A DNA stretch of 64,000 bases from Chloroflexota bacterium (GTDB lineage Bacteria; Chloroflexota; Anaerolineae; B4-G1; DUEL01), in assembly GCA_014874475.1 (NCBI GenBank), contig JADBJJ010000026.1, positions 186,001 through 250,000 of the forward strand, written 5' to 3'. The notes under the pieces were generated by a model, which was not told the DNA's origin, made no database searches, and saw only the letters and a list, made by a program, of their open reading frames with translations. Both the position numbers and the translations under genes were made by a program. This document shows positions 50,085 to 58,281 of the stretch, in pieces. Numbering within the stretch: position 1 is the stretch's first letter; every line of letters begins with the position of its first letter.

Positions 50085-50873
50085 ATGCCCTACGTTCGGG
50101 TGGACGGTCTGCGTCTGCACTATCTGGTCCGGGGATTCGGACCGGCCACTGTGCTGATTCACGGTCTGGGCTCCAGGGCGGAGGACTGGTCCCTGTTGCA
50201 GGCGCCGGCTCTGAGCCAGCGCTATCGGGTCCTGATGCCGGACCTGCGCGGCCACGGCCGAAGCGACAAGCCCCCCGGCCCTTATACCGTGCCCCAGATG
50301 GCCGACGACATTGCAGGATTCTTGAGCGCCCTGGGGACGGATTCGGCCCACATCATCGGGCTCTCCCTGGGCGGCGCGGTGGCCCAGGCGCTGGCTGTTC
50401 GGCATCCGGAGAGAGTGCGCTCCCTGGTGCTGGTCAATACCTTTGCCTATCTGCGGCCAAAGGGATGGGCGGAGTGGCGGCTGACCCTGATCCGCTTGGG
50501 GGCCCTGCTGGTGAACCTGGCACTTCATGCTCGGCTGGAGGCGGAGAAACTGTTCCCCCGACCGGGCCAGGCAGCTTTACGACGAGTGGCCTATCACCGA
50601 CTCTGCACCAACGACCCCGCCGCCTACCGGGCGGCGATGATGGCGGTGGCCCGCTACGACGGCCGTGGGGACCTGGGACGCATCCGGGCTCCCACCCTGA
50701 TTGTGGCAGGCCGGGAGGATACCGTGGTCCCCTTGCGAGCCAAGGAGGAACTGGCCGCAGGCATCCCCGGCGCCCATCTGGTGGTCATTCTCCGTTCCGG
50801 CCATGCCACGCCGACCGACCAGCCGGTAGTGTTCAATCGCCTAGTGCTGGAGTTCCTGGATGAACACTCCTGA
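50085..50873 (+). CDS. Alpha/beta-fold hydrolase
   Basis: This 262-residue protein has the alpha/beta hydrolase catalytic triad: Ser in GLSLGGAVAQ, Asp in VAGREDTVVP and His in LRSGHATPTDQP. The oxyanion-side HGLGSRAEDW lies near the N-terminus. It resembles 3-oxoadipate enol-lactonase and haloalkane-type hydrolases, but the substrate cannot be named, and no aromatic-degradation gene is near. GGAGG precedes the ATG at 50085. Confidence 0.85.
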   Translation: MPYVRVDGLRLHYLVRGFGPATVLIHGLGSRAEDWSLLQAPALSQRYRVLMPDLRGHGRSDKPPGPYTVPQMADDIAGFLSALGTDSAHIIGLSLGGAVAQALAVRHPERVRSLVLVNTFAYLRPKGWAEWRLTLIRLGALLVNLALHARLEAEKLFPRPGQAALRRVAYHRLCTNDPAAYRAAMMAVARYDGRGDLGRIRAPTLIVAGREDTVVPLRAKEELAAGIPGAHLVVILRSGHATPTDQPVVFNRLVLEFLDEHS

Positions 50874-50904
50874 TCGCCTGGGCCCTGCGATGTTCATCGC
50901 GGGC

Positions 50905-50932
50905 TTGACAACTGGAATGGTTTCGCTATAAT
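50905..50932 (+). promoter_or_regulatory. Promoter of tRNA-Met
   Basis: Perfect TTGACA (50905-50910) and perfect TATAAT (50927-50932), 16 bases apart, eight bases before the tRNA. Confidence 0.85.
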
Positions 50933-50940
50933 ATGACACA

Positions 50941-51012
50941 GGCGACGTAGCTCAACGGTAGAGCAGGGGACTCATAAGCCCTTGGTTGGGGGTTCGAATC
51001 CCTCCGTCGCCA
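50941..51012 (+). tRNA. tRNA with anticodon CAT, probably elongator tRNA-Met
   Basis: The acceptor GGCGACG pairs with CGTCGCC, the D-stem is GCTC/GAGC, the anticodon loop is CTCATAA, and the T-arm is GGGGG-TTCGAAT-CCCTC. The anticodon stem GGGGA/GCCCT has a mismatch next to the loop. A paired first base and no GGG/CCC triplet argue against the initiator. A lysidine-modified tRNA-Ile with the same anticodon cannot be excluded by eye. Confidence 0.9.
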
Positions 51013-51034
51013 TTCAGAGATGTTTGTTTGTCCA

Positions 51035-51790
51035 CTATGGGGATTCTTCGCTCCCTGGGGGCTTGCGCCAGCCCAGACGGGCCAGGAAGGCCCGATCCTC
51101 CTCGGTCAGAGTGGCCCGCTCCAGCAGGTCCGGACGGCGTTCCAGGGTGCGCCGCAGCGCCTGCTCCCGCCGCCAGCGAGCAATGGCCGCATGGTTGCCC
51201 GAAAGGAGTACCTCCGGCACTCCCCATCCCCGGAAGACCGCCGGCCGGGTGTAGTGGGGATATTCCAGTAGCCCCCAGGCATAGGAATCCTCAAACGTCG
51301 CGCCGGGGTCCCCAAGAACCCCCGGCAGGAGGCGGGTAACAGCGTCTATGATGACCATTGCCGCCAGTTCGCCGCCACTGAGAACGTAATCCCCGATGGA
51401 AATCTCATCGGTTGCCAGATGCTCCCGCACCCGTTCGTCCACTCCCTCGTAACGCCCGCAGATCAGCACCAACCGGGGGTGACGAGATAGTTCCTTCGCC
51501 ACCTCGTGGGTAAAGAGCCGTCCCTGAGGGGATAGAAGAATCACGGGGACTCCCTTCTCCTCTCCCAGCACCGCCTCCACGGCGGCAAAAATGGGTTCCG
51601 GTTTCATCACCATCCCCCCACCGCCCCCATAGGGGGCATCGTCGGTGATGCGGTGACGACCGGCGGCGTAGTCCCGGATGTTGTGAAGGTGAACGGAGAT
51701 CAGCCCGCGCTCCTGCGCCCGCTTGATGATGCTCTCCTGCAGCGGGCCGGTGAACATCTCCGGGAAAAGCGTTAGCACATCAAACCGCAT
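51035..51790 (-). CDS. trmD: tRNA (guanine-37-N1)-methyltransferase
   Basis: This 251-residue SPOUT methyltransferase makes m1G37 next to the anticodon and keeps the reading frame. It begins [13 protein letters not shown]. It has the SAM trefoil-knot segments [13 protein letters not shown] and [18 protein letters not shown], then the [15 protein letters not shown] linker to the C-terminal domain. The usual rpsP-rimM-trmD-rplS neighbours are missing; it is the last gene of a minus-strand run. Confidence 0.95.
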   Translation of the reverse strand: MRFDVLTLFPEMFTGPLQESIIKRAQERGLISVHLHNIRDYAAGRHRITDDAPYGGGGGMVMKPEPIFAAVEAVLGEEKGVPVILLSPQGRLFTHEVAKELSRHPRLVLICGRYEGVDERVREHLATDEISIGDYVLSGGELAAMVIIDAVTRLLPGVLGDPGATFEDSYAWGLLEYPHYTRPAVFRGWGVPEVLLSGNHAAIARWRREQALRRTLERRPDLLERATLTEEDRAFLARLGWRKPPGSEESP

Positions 51791-51819
51791 AGGGAGCGCT
51801 TCTTTCAGCGACGCAGGGG

Positions 51820-54060
51820 CTACCCCTGTGTGCGATGGATGCCCTTCCAGACCCGCTCCGGGGTCAGCGGTAACTCATGGAACCAGACCCCCGTGGCATC
51901 GTGGACGGCGGCGACCAGGGCTGGCGCGGCAGGGAGGACCGGCATTTCTCCCACCCCCCGCGCCCCCCAGGGCCCGCGCGGGTCGGGCCGCTCCACAATG
52001 ACCGACTCCACCCGTTCCGGCACATCCAGCGCAGTGGGGATCAGATAAGTGCTCAGCCGGTCAGTGAGAACGTAGCCATCCCGCACGATGAAGTTCTCCA
52101 CGGTGGCCCACCCCAGACCCATAACCACGCCACCCTCTATCTGGCCTTTCACCTGCTGGGGGTTGACGGCGGTCCCCACATCATCGGCGCAGACGACGCG
52201 AGGGATTCGGATCTGCCCGGTCTCGGTATCCACCTCCACCTCCACGGCCTCGGCCACGTAGCCGTAGGCGAAGTTGGGGGTACCGAAGCCGGTTTCGGGG
52301 TCAAAGGGGGTGGTTTTCGGGGCCAGATAGGTATATTCGGCGATGGCGGGCCGCTCTTCCGCACGCCACTTTTCCAGCGCGGCCGCCGCCGCGCCCCGGA
52401 TGGTGTTGCCGGCCATAAAGGTGGTCCGAGAGGCAGAGGCGGAGCCGGAACTGCCAGGACTGGTGGCGGTATCGGAGGCGACCAGGCGTATCCGTCCTAC
52501 GGGAATCCCCAGCGCCTCCGCGGCCATCTGGACGATGACGGTATGAGCCCCCTGGCCGACTTCAGCACTGCCGATGTAGACGATGGCCTGTTCTATCTCC
52601 GCTTTTCCATGCAGTTCCACTTTCGCCCAGCAGTTCTCCTGGTAGCCGAAGGAGAAACCGATGTTCTTGAAGCCGGCAGATAAGCCGATCCCCCGACGGA
52701 TCGGGCCGGGGGACGGAGGAAATTGAGGCTTACGCCATCCGGCTTCCGTCTTTGTCCAGCCAGCGGCGACCGCGCATCGCTCCACTACCTCCACCAGGTT
52801 GACGCCGCCGGGTAGCGGAGTGCCCATCGCAGTCAGGCTTCCCTCTCGCAGGAGGTTGCGCATCCGCAGTTCCACCGGGTCCATCCCCAGCACCTCGGCC
52901 AGTTTATTCATTTGCGTCTCGGCCAGGAAGAGGCCCTGCGGCGCGCCGAAGCCCCGGAAGGCCGCGCTGGGCGGGTTGTTGGTGTAGTAACCGTCTACAT
53001 CCACTTTGATATTCGGGATTTCGTAAGGGCCTGTGCAGGTGACGGTGAGGTTGCCCAGCACCTTGTTGGTGGTATAGCAGTAGGCACCGCCATCGGCGAC
53101 GACACGCACTTCGGCGGCCACCAGTTTCCCCTCGCGCGTGGCGCCCCACTTGCAGCGGGCCCAGATTGGATGTCGCTTGCCGTGCCCGATAATGGACTCC
53201 TCCCGCGTCCAGACGATCTTCACCGGACGGCGCAATTTCCAGGCCGCCAGGGCCAGGACAATTTGGACGGACATATCTTCTCGGCCGCCAAAGGCGCCGC
53301 CGATGGCCGGGTAGACCACCCGGACCTGCTCCGGAGGGATGTTCAGCGCATGGGCGATCTGGTGCTGATCCTCCCAGGTCCATTGCCCGGCAACAATGAC
53401 GGTGATCCGTCCCTCTTCGTCTATATAGGCCAGGCCGGCTTCCGGCTGGAGGTACGCGTGCTCCTGGGAGGGGAGCCGGTATTCGGCCTCTACGATGACG
53501 TCGCACTGAGCCCAGGCAGCCTCTACGTCTCCCTTGCGGATCTGGTGGTGACTGATCCAGTTCCCCTCCGTTCGGAGTTCCGGATGGACGGGGTTGGGGG
53601 CGCGGGGCGGATGGATGGGGTAGGCGTCTGGCTTCATGGCCTCCAGGGGATCAGGGATGACGGGGAGGTCCTGGTACTCCACCCGGATCAGGTCCCGAGC
53701 GCGGGCGGCGGCCTCTTCCGTCTCGGCGACGATGAGGGCCACCTGGTCGCCCACCCAGCGGACGACGTCAGCGCCGGGTTTATCGGAGCCGGGCCCGCAG
53801 AGGACGGGCTGGTCGGGGGTCTGGAGGCCGTACTCGTTGACGGGCACGTCCTTTGCTGTGAATATCGCGATGACGCCGGGGACCTTCTCCGCCGCGGACG
53901 TATCTATGCTCAGGATGCGAGCATGGGGCCGCCCAGCGAAGAGAAGTTTGGCGTGGCACATTCCCGGCATAGAGAAATCGCCGGGGTACATTGCCTCGCC
54001 AGTGACTTTGGCTCGGGCATCTATCCGGGGGAGGGATTGGCCAACAATACGTTTGGTCAT
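51820..54060 (-). CDS. Molybdenum hydroxylase catalytic subunit (xanthine dehydrogenase family)
   Basis: This 746-residue subunit holds the molybdenum-cytosine/pterin cofactor. It has [20 protein letters not shown] at the N-terminus, [20 protein letters not shown], the cofactor-binding [12 protein letters not shown], and the base glutamate in GARGVGEMP. The small iron-sulfur and FAD subunits that normally accompany it are not encoded here, so electron partners must lie elsewhere or be replaced. The substrate (purine, aldehyde, nicotinate or carbon monoxide type) cannot be set; the CO-dehydrogenase cysteine motif is not evident. ATG 54060 follows GGAGGT. Confidence 0.9.
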   Translation of the reverse strand: MTKRIVGQSLPRIDARAKVTGEAMYPGDFSMPGMCHAKLLFAGRPHARILSIDTSAAEKVPGVIAIFTAKDVPVNEYGLQTPDQPVLCGPGSDKPGADVVRWVGDQVALIVAETEEAAARARDLIRVEYQDLPVIPDPLEAMKPDAYPIHPPRAPNPVHPELRTEGNWISHHQIRKGDVEAAWAQCDVIVEAEYRLPSQEHAYLQPEAGLAYIDEEGRITVIVAGQWTWEDQHQIAHALNIPPEQVRVVYPAIGGAFGGREDMSVQIVLALAAWKLRRPVKIVWTREESIIGHGKRHPIWARCKWGATREGKLVAAEVRVVADGGAYCYTTNKVLGNLTVTCTGPYEIPNIKVDVDGYYTNNPPSAAFRGFGAPQGLFLAETQMNKLAEVLGMDPVELRMRNLLREGSLTAMGTPLPGGVNLVEVVERCAVAAGWTKTEAGWRKPQFPPSPGPIRRGIGLSAGFKNIGFSFGYQENCWAKVELHGKAEIEQAIVYIGSAEVGQGAHTVIVQMAAEALGIPVGRIRLVASDTATSPGSSGSASASRTTFMAGNTIRGAAAAALEKWRAEERPAIAEYTYLAPKTTPFDPETGFGTPNFAYGYVAEAVEVEVDTETGQIRIPRVVCADDVGTAVNPQQVKGQIEGGVVMGLGWATVENFIVRDGYVLTDRLSTYLIPTALDVPERVESVIVERPDPRGPWGARGVGEMPVLPAAPALVAAVHDATGVWFHELPLTPERVWKGIHRTQG

Positions 54061-54120
54061 AGAGACCTCCGGATTCACGAAAGTCGTTTTTACGGCAGCC
54101 TCCAGGCCGCCGCAAAAACC

Positions 54121-55218
54121 TTACGGGATCTCTTCCCACCGTCCCACCAGTTTTTCCATGACCTGGGGGAGTGTCGTGTATTCCATCTCCTCCATCGGCA
54201 ACCGGTGGGGCTCAAAGGGGCCGTGACGGCGGAAATGGTCGGCGATGACGTTGCATAGATGGCGCGCCTCGTCAAAGCCTGGGTCGTCAAACATATCCCG
54301 GGGCCCCACCAGCCGCCCCCCGGCAATCTGGAACCCCAGACAGACGACGCGCGGGGGGCCATCAAATCGGCTGGGGGTGGCATGATAGAGGGGGACGGGC
54401 ATCAGCGGGCCGTAGTGGGAGCCCCGCATCCAGCCCTCCACGATGTGGGGCATGGTGAACGGCTCCAACACCTCGCCGACAGCGGGGAAATCCCCCTGGC
54501 TGCGGACGATACAGACGGGGTCGTCCTTCCCCACGTACCGCCCGGCGATGAGGGAGAGGCGCTGGGTGGAGGAGACGGCCGCAATCTCGCCCTTTTTGGT
54601 GTACACCGCCTTGACCATATAGCGGCCCGGCGCGCCAATAAAGACCAGCAGGTCGTATAGTTCCTCCGGTGTATCAAAGAAGACCCGCTTGCTCTCCTTC
54701 ACGTCGTGGACCTCAAAGCGGAAGCCATCGTGCATTGCCGGGGAGATGACCAGACCGGCAGTGTTGAAGGGATCGGCGAACATACGGTAGAGAGGGAGGT
54801 TCCAGGCCCCGGCGGAGGTCTTATCGGCCATGAAGATCAGCACCGGTTCGGAGGGCCGCTCGGTGAATTCCATCTCCGCCACACCAGGGCCCATGCCTTT
54901 TACATTGCCGGAGAAAGCATCCGCCAGCAGGTCCTGCCCGGCGCCGTAGAGTTTCAGCCGTCTGGCGACTTCGGTGCAGGCCTCGAAGGTCTCCCAGGCC
55001 AGACGGTGAATGTTGGGGTTATCCACCCCCTGGCGATGGGTTATAATCAACTGCAAATCATCCCCACAGGCCGTCACATGGAAATCCACGATGATGTCCT
55101 CTTTGACCGCCGCTTCCAGCCGGTCTTCCGCTTCTTCTATAAGTTCATCGTGAACGCTGGAGTGGCCCACGAACCCGCCAACATCAGCCTTAATGACGCT
55201 GAGCGTGATGCGGTCCAT
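54121..55218 (-). CDS. Fructose-1,6-bisphosphate aldolase/phosphatase (bifunctional)
   Basis: This 365-residue class V FBP enzyme condenses triose phosphates and removes the 1-phosphate in one heat-stable step of gluconeogenesis. It has the magnesium site in SVIKADVGGFVGHSSVH and ACGDDLQLIITH. The Schiff-base Lys231 and nearby Tyr228 in GRYVGKDDP match Lys232 and Tyr229 of the archaeal enzyme. It is typical of archaea and deep-branching thermophilic bacteria. The gene lies 60 bases downstream of the FAD oxidoreductase and upstream of the molybdenum subunit, in one direction. Confidence 0.94.
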   Translation of the reverse strand: MDRITLSVIKADVGGFVGHSSVHDELIEEAEDRLEAAVKEDIIVDFHVTACGDDLQLIITHRQGVDNPNIHRLAWETFEACTEVARRLKLYGAGQDLLADAFSGNVKGMGPGVAEMEFTERPSEPVLIFMADKTSAGAWNLPLYRMFADPFNTAGLVISPAMHDGFRFEVHDVKESKRVFFDTPEELYDLLVFIGAPGRYMVKAVYTKKGEIAAVSSTQRLSLIAGRYVGKDDPVCIVRSQGDFPAVGEVLEPFTMPHIVEGWMRGSHYGPLMPVPLYHATPSRFDGPPRVVCLGFQIAGGRLVGPRDMFDDPGFDEARHLCNVIADHFRRHGPFEPHRLPMEEMEYTTLPQVMEKLVGRWEEIP

Positions 55219-55278
55219 TTTTCCTCCTTTCTGGACTGCCAGGTCTCAACTTCTTCCGGTGAATGTTGTCCGAGCGCC

Positions 55279-56436
55279 CTATTTCAGTTTCTCCTCCCCA
55301 CCGAAAAGCCGATACGGGCTCAGTTGATCCAGAATCTCCTGCTCTTCTGGGGTGATGGCGTTCTGGACCATATGGGTCAGAAGGACGCCGACGCCCGGTC
55401 CCAGCATGTACCCCTGCCCGCACATCCCGACGGCGTAGATGTACCCCTCCAATTCCCGCGCCCAGCCGATGATGGGGAAGCCGTCAGGGGTCATCGGGTA
55501 GAGGCCCCGCCAGGTGCGCCGTACTTTGATGTTGGCCAGTTTGGGCATCAGGTCCACCATCCGCTGGGCGATCATAGGCAGGAAGACGGAGGTCTCCCGC
55601 CGGTCGGTGCCGATGATGGGCGGCTCGGGCGTGATGCAGAAGACGACGGGGCCGGGTTTGTGCTGGTAGAAGTAGTAGTTCTTGGAGCCCTCAGCGGGGC
55701 GGATGTCTACGACCATCGGCTCCAGGAACCGGGCGACTGGCTCGGTGATGCCCGCCTCGTGGCAATCCGGCACCACGGGCACATCCAGCCCGGCCATCTG
55801 GGCGACGGCGCGCGCCCAGGGGCCAGCGGCGTTGACTACCACTTCGGTGGCGTAGCCGCCCCGGTCGGTGCGAACTCCCACCACCCGTCCCCGGCGGCGG
55901 ATGATACCGGTGACCCGCTCCCGGAAGTGGAACTCGGCGCCCCGCTCCCGCGCCCGCACATAGAAGGCGTGCGCCGTCAACAACGGGGAGGCGGAGCCGT
56001 CTCCCGGGGAGTACGTCCCGCCGATCAACCCGTCCGGATTCAAATCCGGGATGACCTGGAGAAGGTCGTCCCGGTCCAGCCAGCGGATGTTCAGCCCGTA
56101 GGAGTGCTGGATTTTCAGCAGGTTTTTGAGGACTTGCTCCTCCTGCTCCCGGTAGGCGACGAAGGAGTACCCGCCCTGGTACCACTCAATGTTGTCGCCG
56201 TAAATCTCCTCCCAAGTGGAGAAAATCTCTATGGACTTGAGACAGAGGCGGATTTTGGCGGGGTCGGAGTGGGTGGCGCGGATGCCACCAATGGCGGCCT
56301 TGTTGGAACCCTGTCCAGGGCTGGCGAACTGGTCAATGACCAGGACTTTCAGGCCGGCGTCGGCCATGAAGAATGCAGCAGGCAGGCCAATACTCCCGGC
56401 CCCGATAATCACTACATCGTAGGTCTGGGTGGTCAT
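55279..56436 (-). CDS. FAD-dependent oxidoreductase (DAO/sarcosine oxidase beta-like)
   Basis: This 385-residue flavoprotein begins with the dinucleotide fold VVIIGAGSIGLPAAFFMA. It ends with the DAO-family signature GWARELEGYIYAVGMCGQGY and LGPGVGVLLTHMV. Closest in character are sarcosine, glycine and N-methyl amino-acid oxidases or dehydrogenases, which keep FAD non-covalently and pass electrons to oxygen or a quinone. The ATG follows GGAGG by five bases. The real substrate is not visible from the sequence. Confidence 0.88.
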   Translation of the reverse strand: MTTQTYDVVIIGAGSIGLPAAFFMADAGLKVLVIDQFASPGQGSNKAAIGGIRATHSDPAKIRLCLKSIEIFSTWEEIYGDNIEWYQGGYSFVAYREQEEQVLKNLLKIQHSYGLNIRWLDRDDLLQVIPDLNPDGLIGGTYSPGDGSASPLLTAHAFYVRARERGAEFHFRERVTGIIRRRGRVVGVRTDRGGYATEVVVNAAGPWARAVAQMAGLDVPVVPDCHEAGITEPVARFLEPMVVDIRPAEGSKNYYFYQHKPGPVVFCITPEPPIIGTDRRETSVFLPMIAQRMVDLMPKLANIKVRRTWRGLYPMTPDGFPIIGWARELEGYIYAVGMCGQGYMLGPGVGVLLTHMVQNAITPEEQEILDQLSPYRLFGGEEKLK

Positions 56437-56464
56437 AAGGACCTCCGTGAATGTGGAGCGGGAA

Positions 56465-56553
56465 GCGGGAAGCGTGAAAAAAATGAAATGTGAAACGTGA
56501 AGCGGGAAGCGTGAAAAAAATGAAATGTGAAACGTGAAGCGGTGAAACGTGAA
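56465..56553. repeat. Tandem 37-bp repeat, AT-rich
   Basis: A 37-base unit (GCGGGAAGCGTGAAAAAAAT, then GAAATGTGAAACGTGAA) occurs at 56465-56501 and again identically at 56502-56538, followed by a 15-base partial copy. It is the longest member of the GTGAAACGTG word family of this window and lies between two minus-strand genes. Confidence 0.9.
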
Positions 56554-56556
56554 ATA

Positions 56557-57729
56557 TCAGGGAACGGTGCCGCCGCAAGAGGCGTAGTTGGCGTTGTGCT
56601 CCTCTTCTGTGCGGGCGAAGAGGTGGCTCCCGTCGTTCTTGTGGCAGTCGGCGATGAAGTAGAAGTAGTCGGTCTGGGCAGGGAAAGCCGATGCCTGGAT
56701 GGACGCCAGGCCCGGACTGCAGATGGGGCCCGGCGGCAGGCCGGGGTAACGGTAGGTATTGTACGGGTGGTCTATGTCGGCCAGGGAGTTAACGCCCAGT
56801 TCGTCAAAATAGAGCCGACGCCACCATTTCCCGGTCTTTTCGTCGTAGCCCAGGGCGTACTGGACGGTGGGGTCGGCGTTGAGGAGCCAGCCGTTCCGCA
56901 ACCGGTTCAGGAAGACGCCCGCGATGACGGGCCGCTCCTCCGGGACGACCGCCTCCCGTTCTACCAGCGAGGCCAGGGTGACCAGTTGGTGGACGGTCAG
57001 GCCCTGGTTGGCCGCGCCCAGCCGTATCTCCTCGGTCACCCGCGCGTCAAAGGTGGCCAGCATACGGGCCACCACGTCGTAGGCCGTCATCTCCTCCGGC
57101 AGACGGTAGGTCTCCGGGAAGAGGTATCCTTCCAGGGTGGTCCCCGGCGGCAGGTCGGCCAGGAAGGGGTAGTCCTTCAGGTCGGTCTCCCGCCAGCCAC
57201 GGGTCACCAGGGCGATAAAATCCGCCTCGGCGATACCGGTCTGCGCAGCGACGGCGGCCGCAATCTCCTCCAGACGCAGGCCCTCGCGGATGGTCACCAC
57301 CCGCTCCGGGCGGAGCCCCGTCTGAAGCGCTTCGGCAATTTCGGGAATGGTCATCGTCTGGCGCAGGGTGTAGGTGCCGGCCTCCAGCCCAGCGTCCATG
57401 CCCTTGTACTGCAGGTAGCGCCGGAAGAGTTCGGCGTCGGAGATGAGGCCGGCCTCCTGGAGGCGCTGGGCAACCGACGCCGCCGTCTCCCCGGGCTGGA
57501 CAACGAAGGTGACCGGGGTGTTGTCGGTGCCGGCGGGGCGCTGGAGTTCGTCGGCGTGCATCTGGATGTAGGTCTCCAGCGCGACCTCTTTGGGAGAGCC
57601 CGCCGCGCTGATGTTGCAGAGGGAAAGGCTCAGCCCGCTGGTCCGGTAGAGCGTCCACACGCTCCCGCCGATGATGCCAACAGAGACCAGCGCCAGCAGA
57701 AAGGCCACAACACGGATGGTTCGTTTCAT
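56557..57729 (-). CDS. mltG: Endolytic murein transglycosylase MltG
   Basis: This 390-residue inner-membrane enzyme cuts growing glycan strands. It has an N-terminal helix (VVAFLLALVSVGIIGGSVW), then a LysM-like small domain (FVVQPGETAASVAQRLQEAG) and the YceG catalytic domain with the glutamate in ASLVEREAVVPEERP. LNADPTVQYALG and YNTYRYPGLPPGPICSPG are diagnostic. AGGGGTG precedes ATG 57729. It lies next to ruvX and close to alaS, an order seen in many bacteria. Confidence 0.94.
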   Translation of the reverse strand: MKRTIRVVAFLLALVSVGIIGGSVWTLYRTSGLSLSLCNISAAGSPKEVALETYIQMHADELQRPAGTDNTPVTFVVQPGETAASVAQRLQEAGLISDAELFRRYLQYKGMDAGLEAGTYTLRQTMTIPEIAEALQTGLRPERVVTIREGLRLEEIAAAVAAQTGIAEADFIALVTRGWRETDLKDYPFLADLPPGTTLEGYLFPETYRLPEEMTAYDVVARMLATFDARVTEEIRLGAANQGLTVHQLVTLASLVEREAVVPEERPVIAGVFLNRLRNGWLLNADPTVQYALGYDEKTGKWWRRLYFDELGVNSLADIDHPYNTYRYPGLPPGPICSPGLASIQASAFPAQTDYFYFIADCHKNDGSHLFARTEEEHNANYASCGGTVP

Positions 57730-57732
57730 TTT

Positions 57733-57786
57733 CACCCCTTGTGAAACCACGAAGATACTGGGGTCTTCGTGTCTTTGTGGTTTTTA
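57733..57786. repeat. Hairpin of the ACGAAGA/TCTTCGT word family
   Basis: GAAACCACGAAGATAC and GTCTTCGTGTCTTTGTGGTT are complementary and form an imperfect hairpin between mltG and ruvX. Relatives occur at 22300-22344, 58201-58281 and 59818-59850. Confidence 0.7.
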
Positions 57787-58200
57787 CGCTTTTCGGGCTT
57801 CCAGGAATCCCTGGAGCAGGACGGCGGCGGCGACGGCGTCCAGGTTGCTGCGCCGGCGGCGCTTTCCGGGCCGGCGGACGGTCTCCAGAATCTCCTGGGC
57901 GGCGACGGTGGTGTAGCGCTCATCCCACAATTCCACCGGCACCGGCAGCGTCTCTGCCAGAGCCTGCGCGTACGCCTCCACCCAGCGGGCCTGAGGGCCA
58001 ACTTCGCCGCGCAGGGTCAGCGGCCGTCCGACGATGACCCGCTCCGCGCCATACTCAGCGACCAATCGGGCGATGGCGGCGAAGTCCTCGGCGCGGGACT
58101 TCCGCACCACCACCCCCACCGGTCGGGCGACCGTTCCGGTGGGATCGCTCACCGCCACGCCGATCCGCCGTTCTCCCAGGTCCAGAGCCAGAATTCGCAT
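57784..58200 (-). CDS. ruvX: RuvX/YqgF-type Holliday junction resolvase
   Basis: This 138-residue RNase H-fold nuclease has the first acidic residue in MRILALDLGERRIGVAVSD. The second strand motif is VIVGRPLTLRG, the acidic pair is in LWDERYTT, and the last aspartate is in RRSNLDAVAAAVLLQ. YqgF proteins also take part in 16S rRNA 5' processing. It sits between the mltG and baseplate-J-like genes. Start ATG 58200 has no strong ribosome site. Confidence 0.92.
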   Translation of the reverse strand: MRILALDLGERRIGVAVSDPTGTVARPVGVVVRKSRAEDFAAIARLVAEYGAERVIVGRPLTLRGEVGPQARWVEAYAQALAETLPVPVELWDERYTTVAAQEILETVRRPGKRRRRSNLDAVAAAVLLQGFLEARKA

Positions 58201-58281
58201 TATAAACGAACAGGACGCAAAGACATGAGGAAATGGGCCAGTGCCCCGCTCTTTGTCTCTTCGTGTCTTTGCGGTGAACCC
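58201..58281. repeat. Hairpin spacer with GACGCAAAGACATGAGG / CTTCGTGTCTTTGCGG
   Basis: The two arms at about 58210-58230 and 58255-58277 are complementary with few mismatches. It is the same word family as 57733-57786. Confidence 0.65.

Noticed and set aside
51877-54258. Long antisense frames opposite the molybdenum hydroxylase gene
   Set aside because: They are shadows produced by high-GC codon third positions; no ribosome sites and no recognisable motifs.
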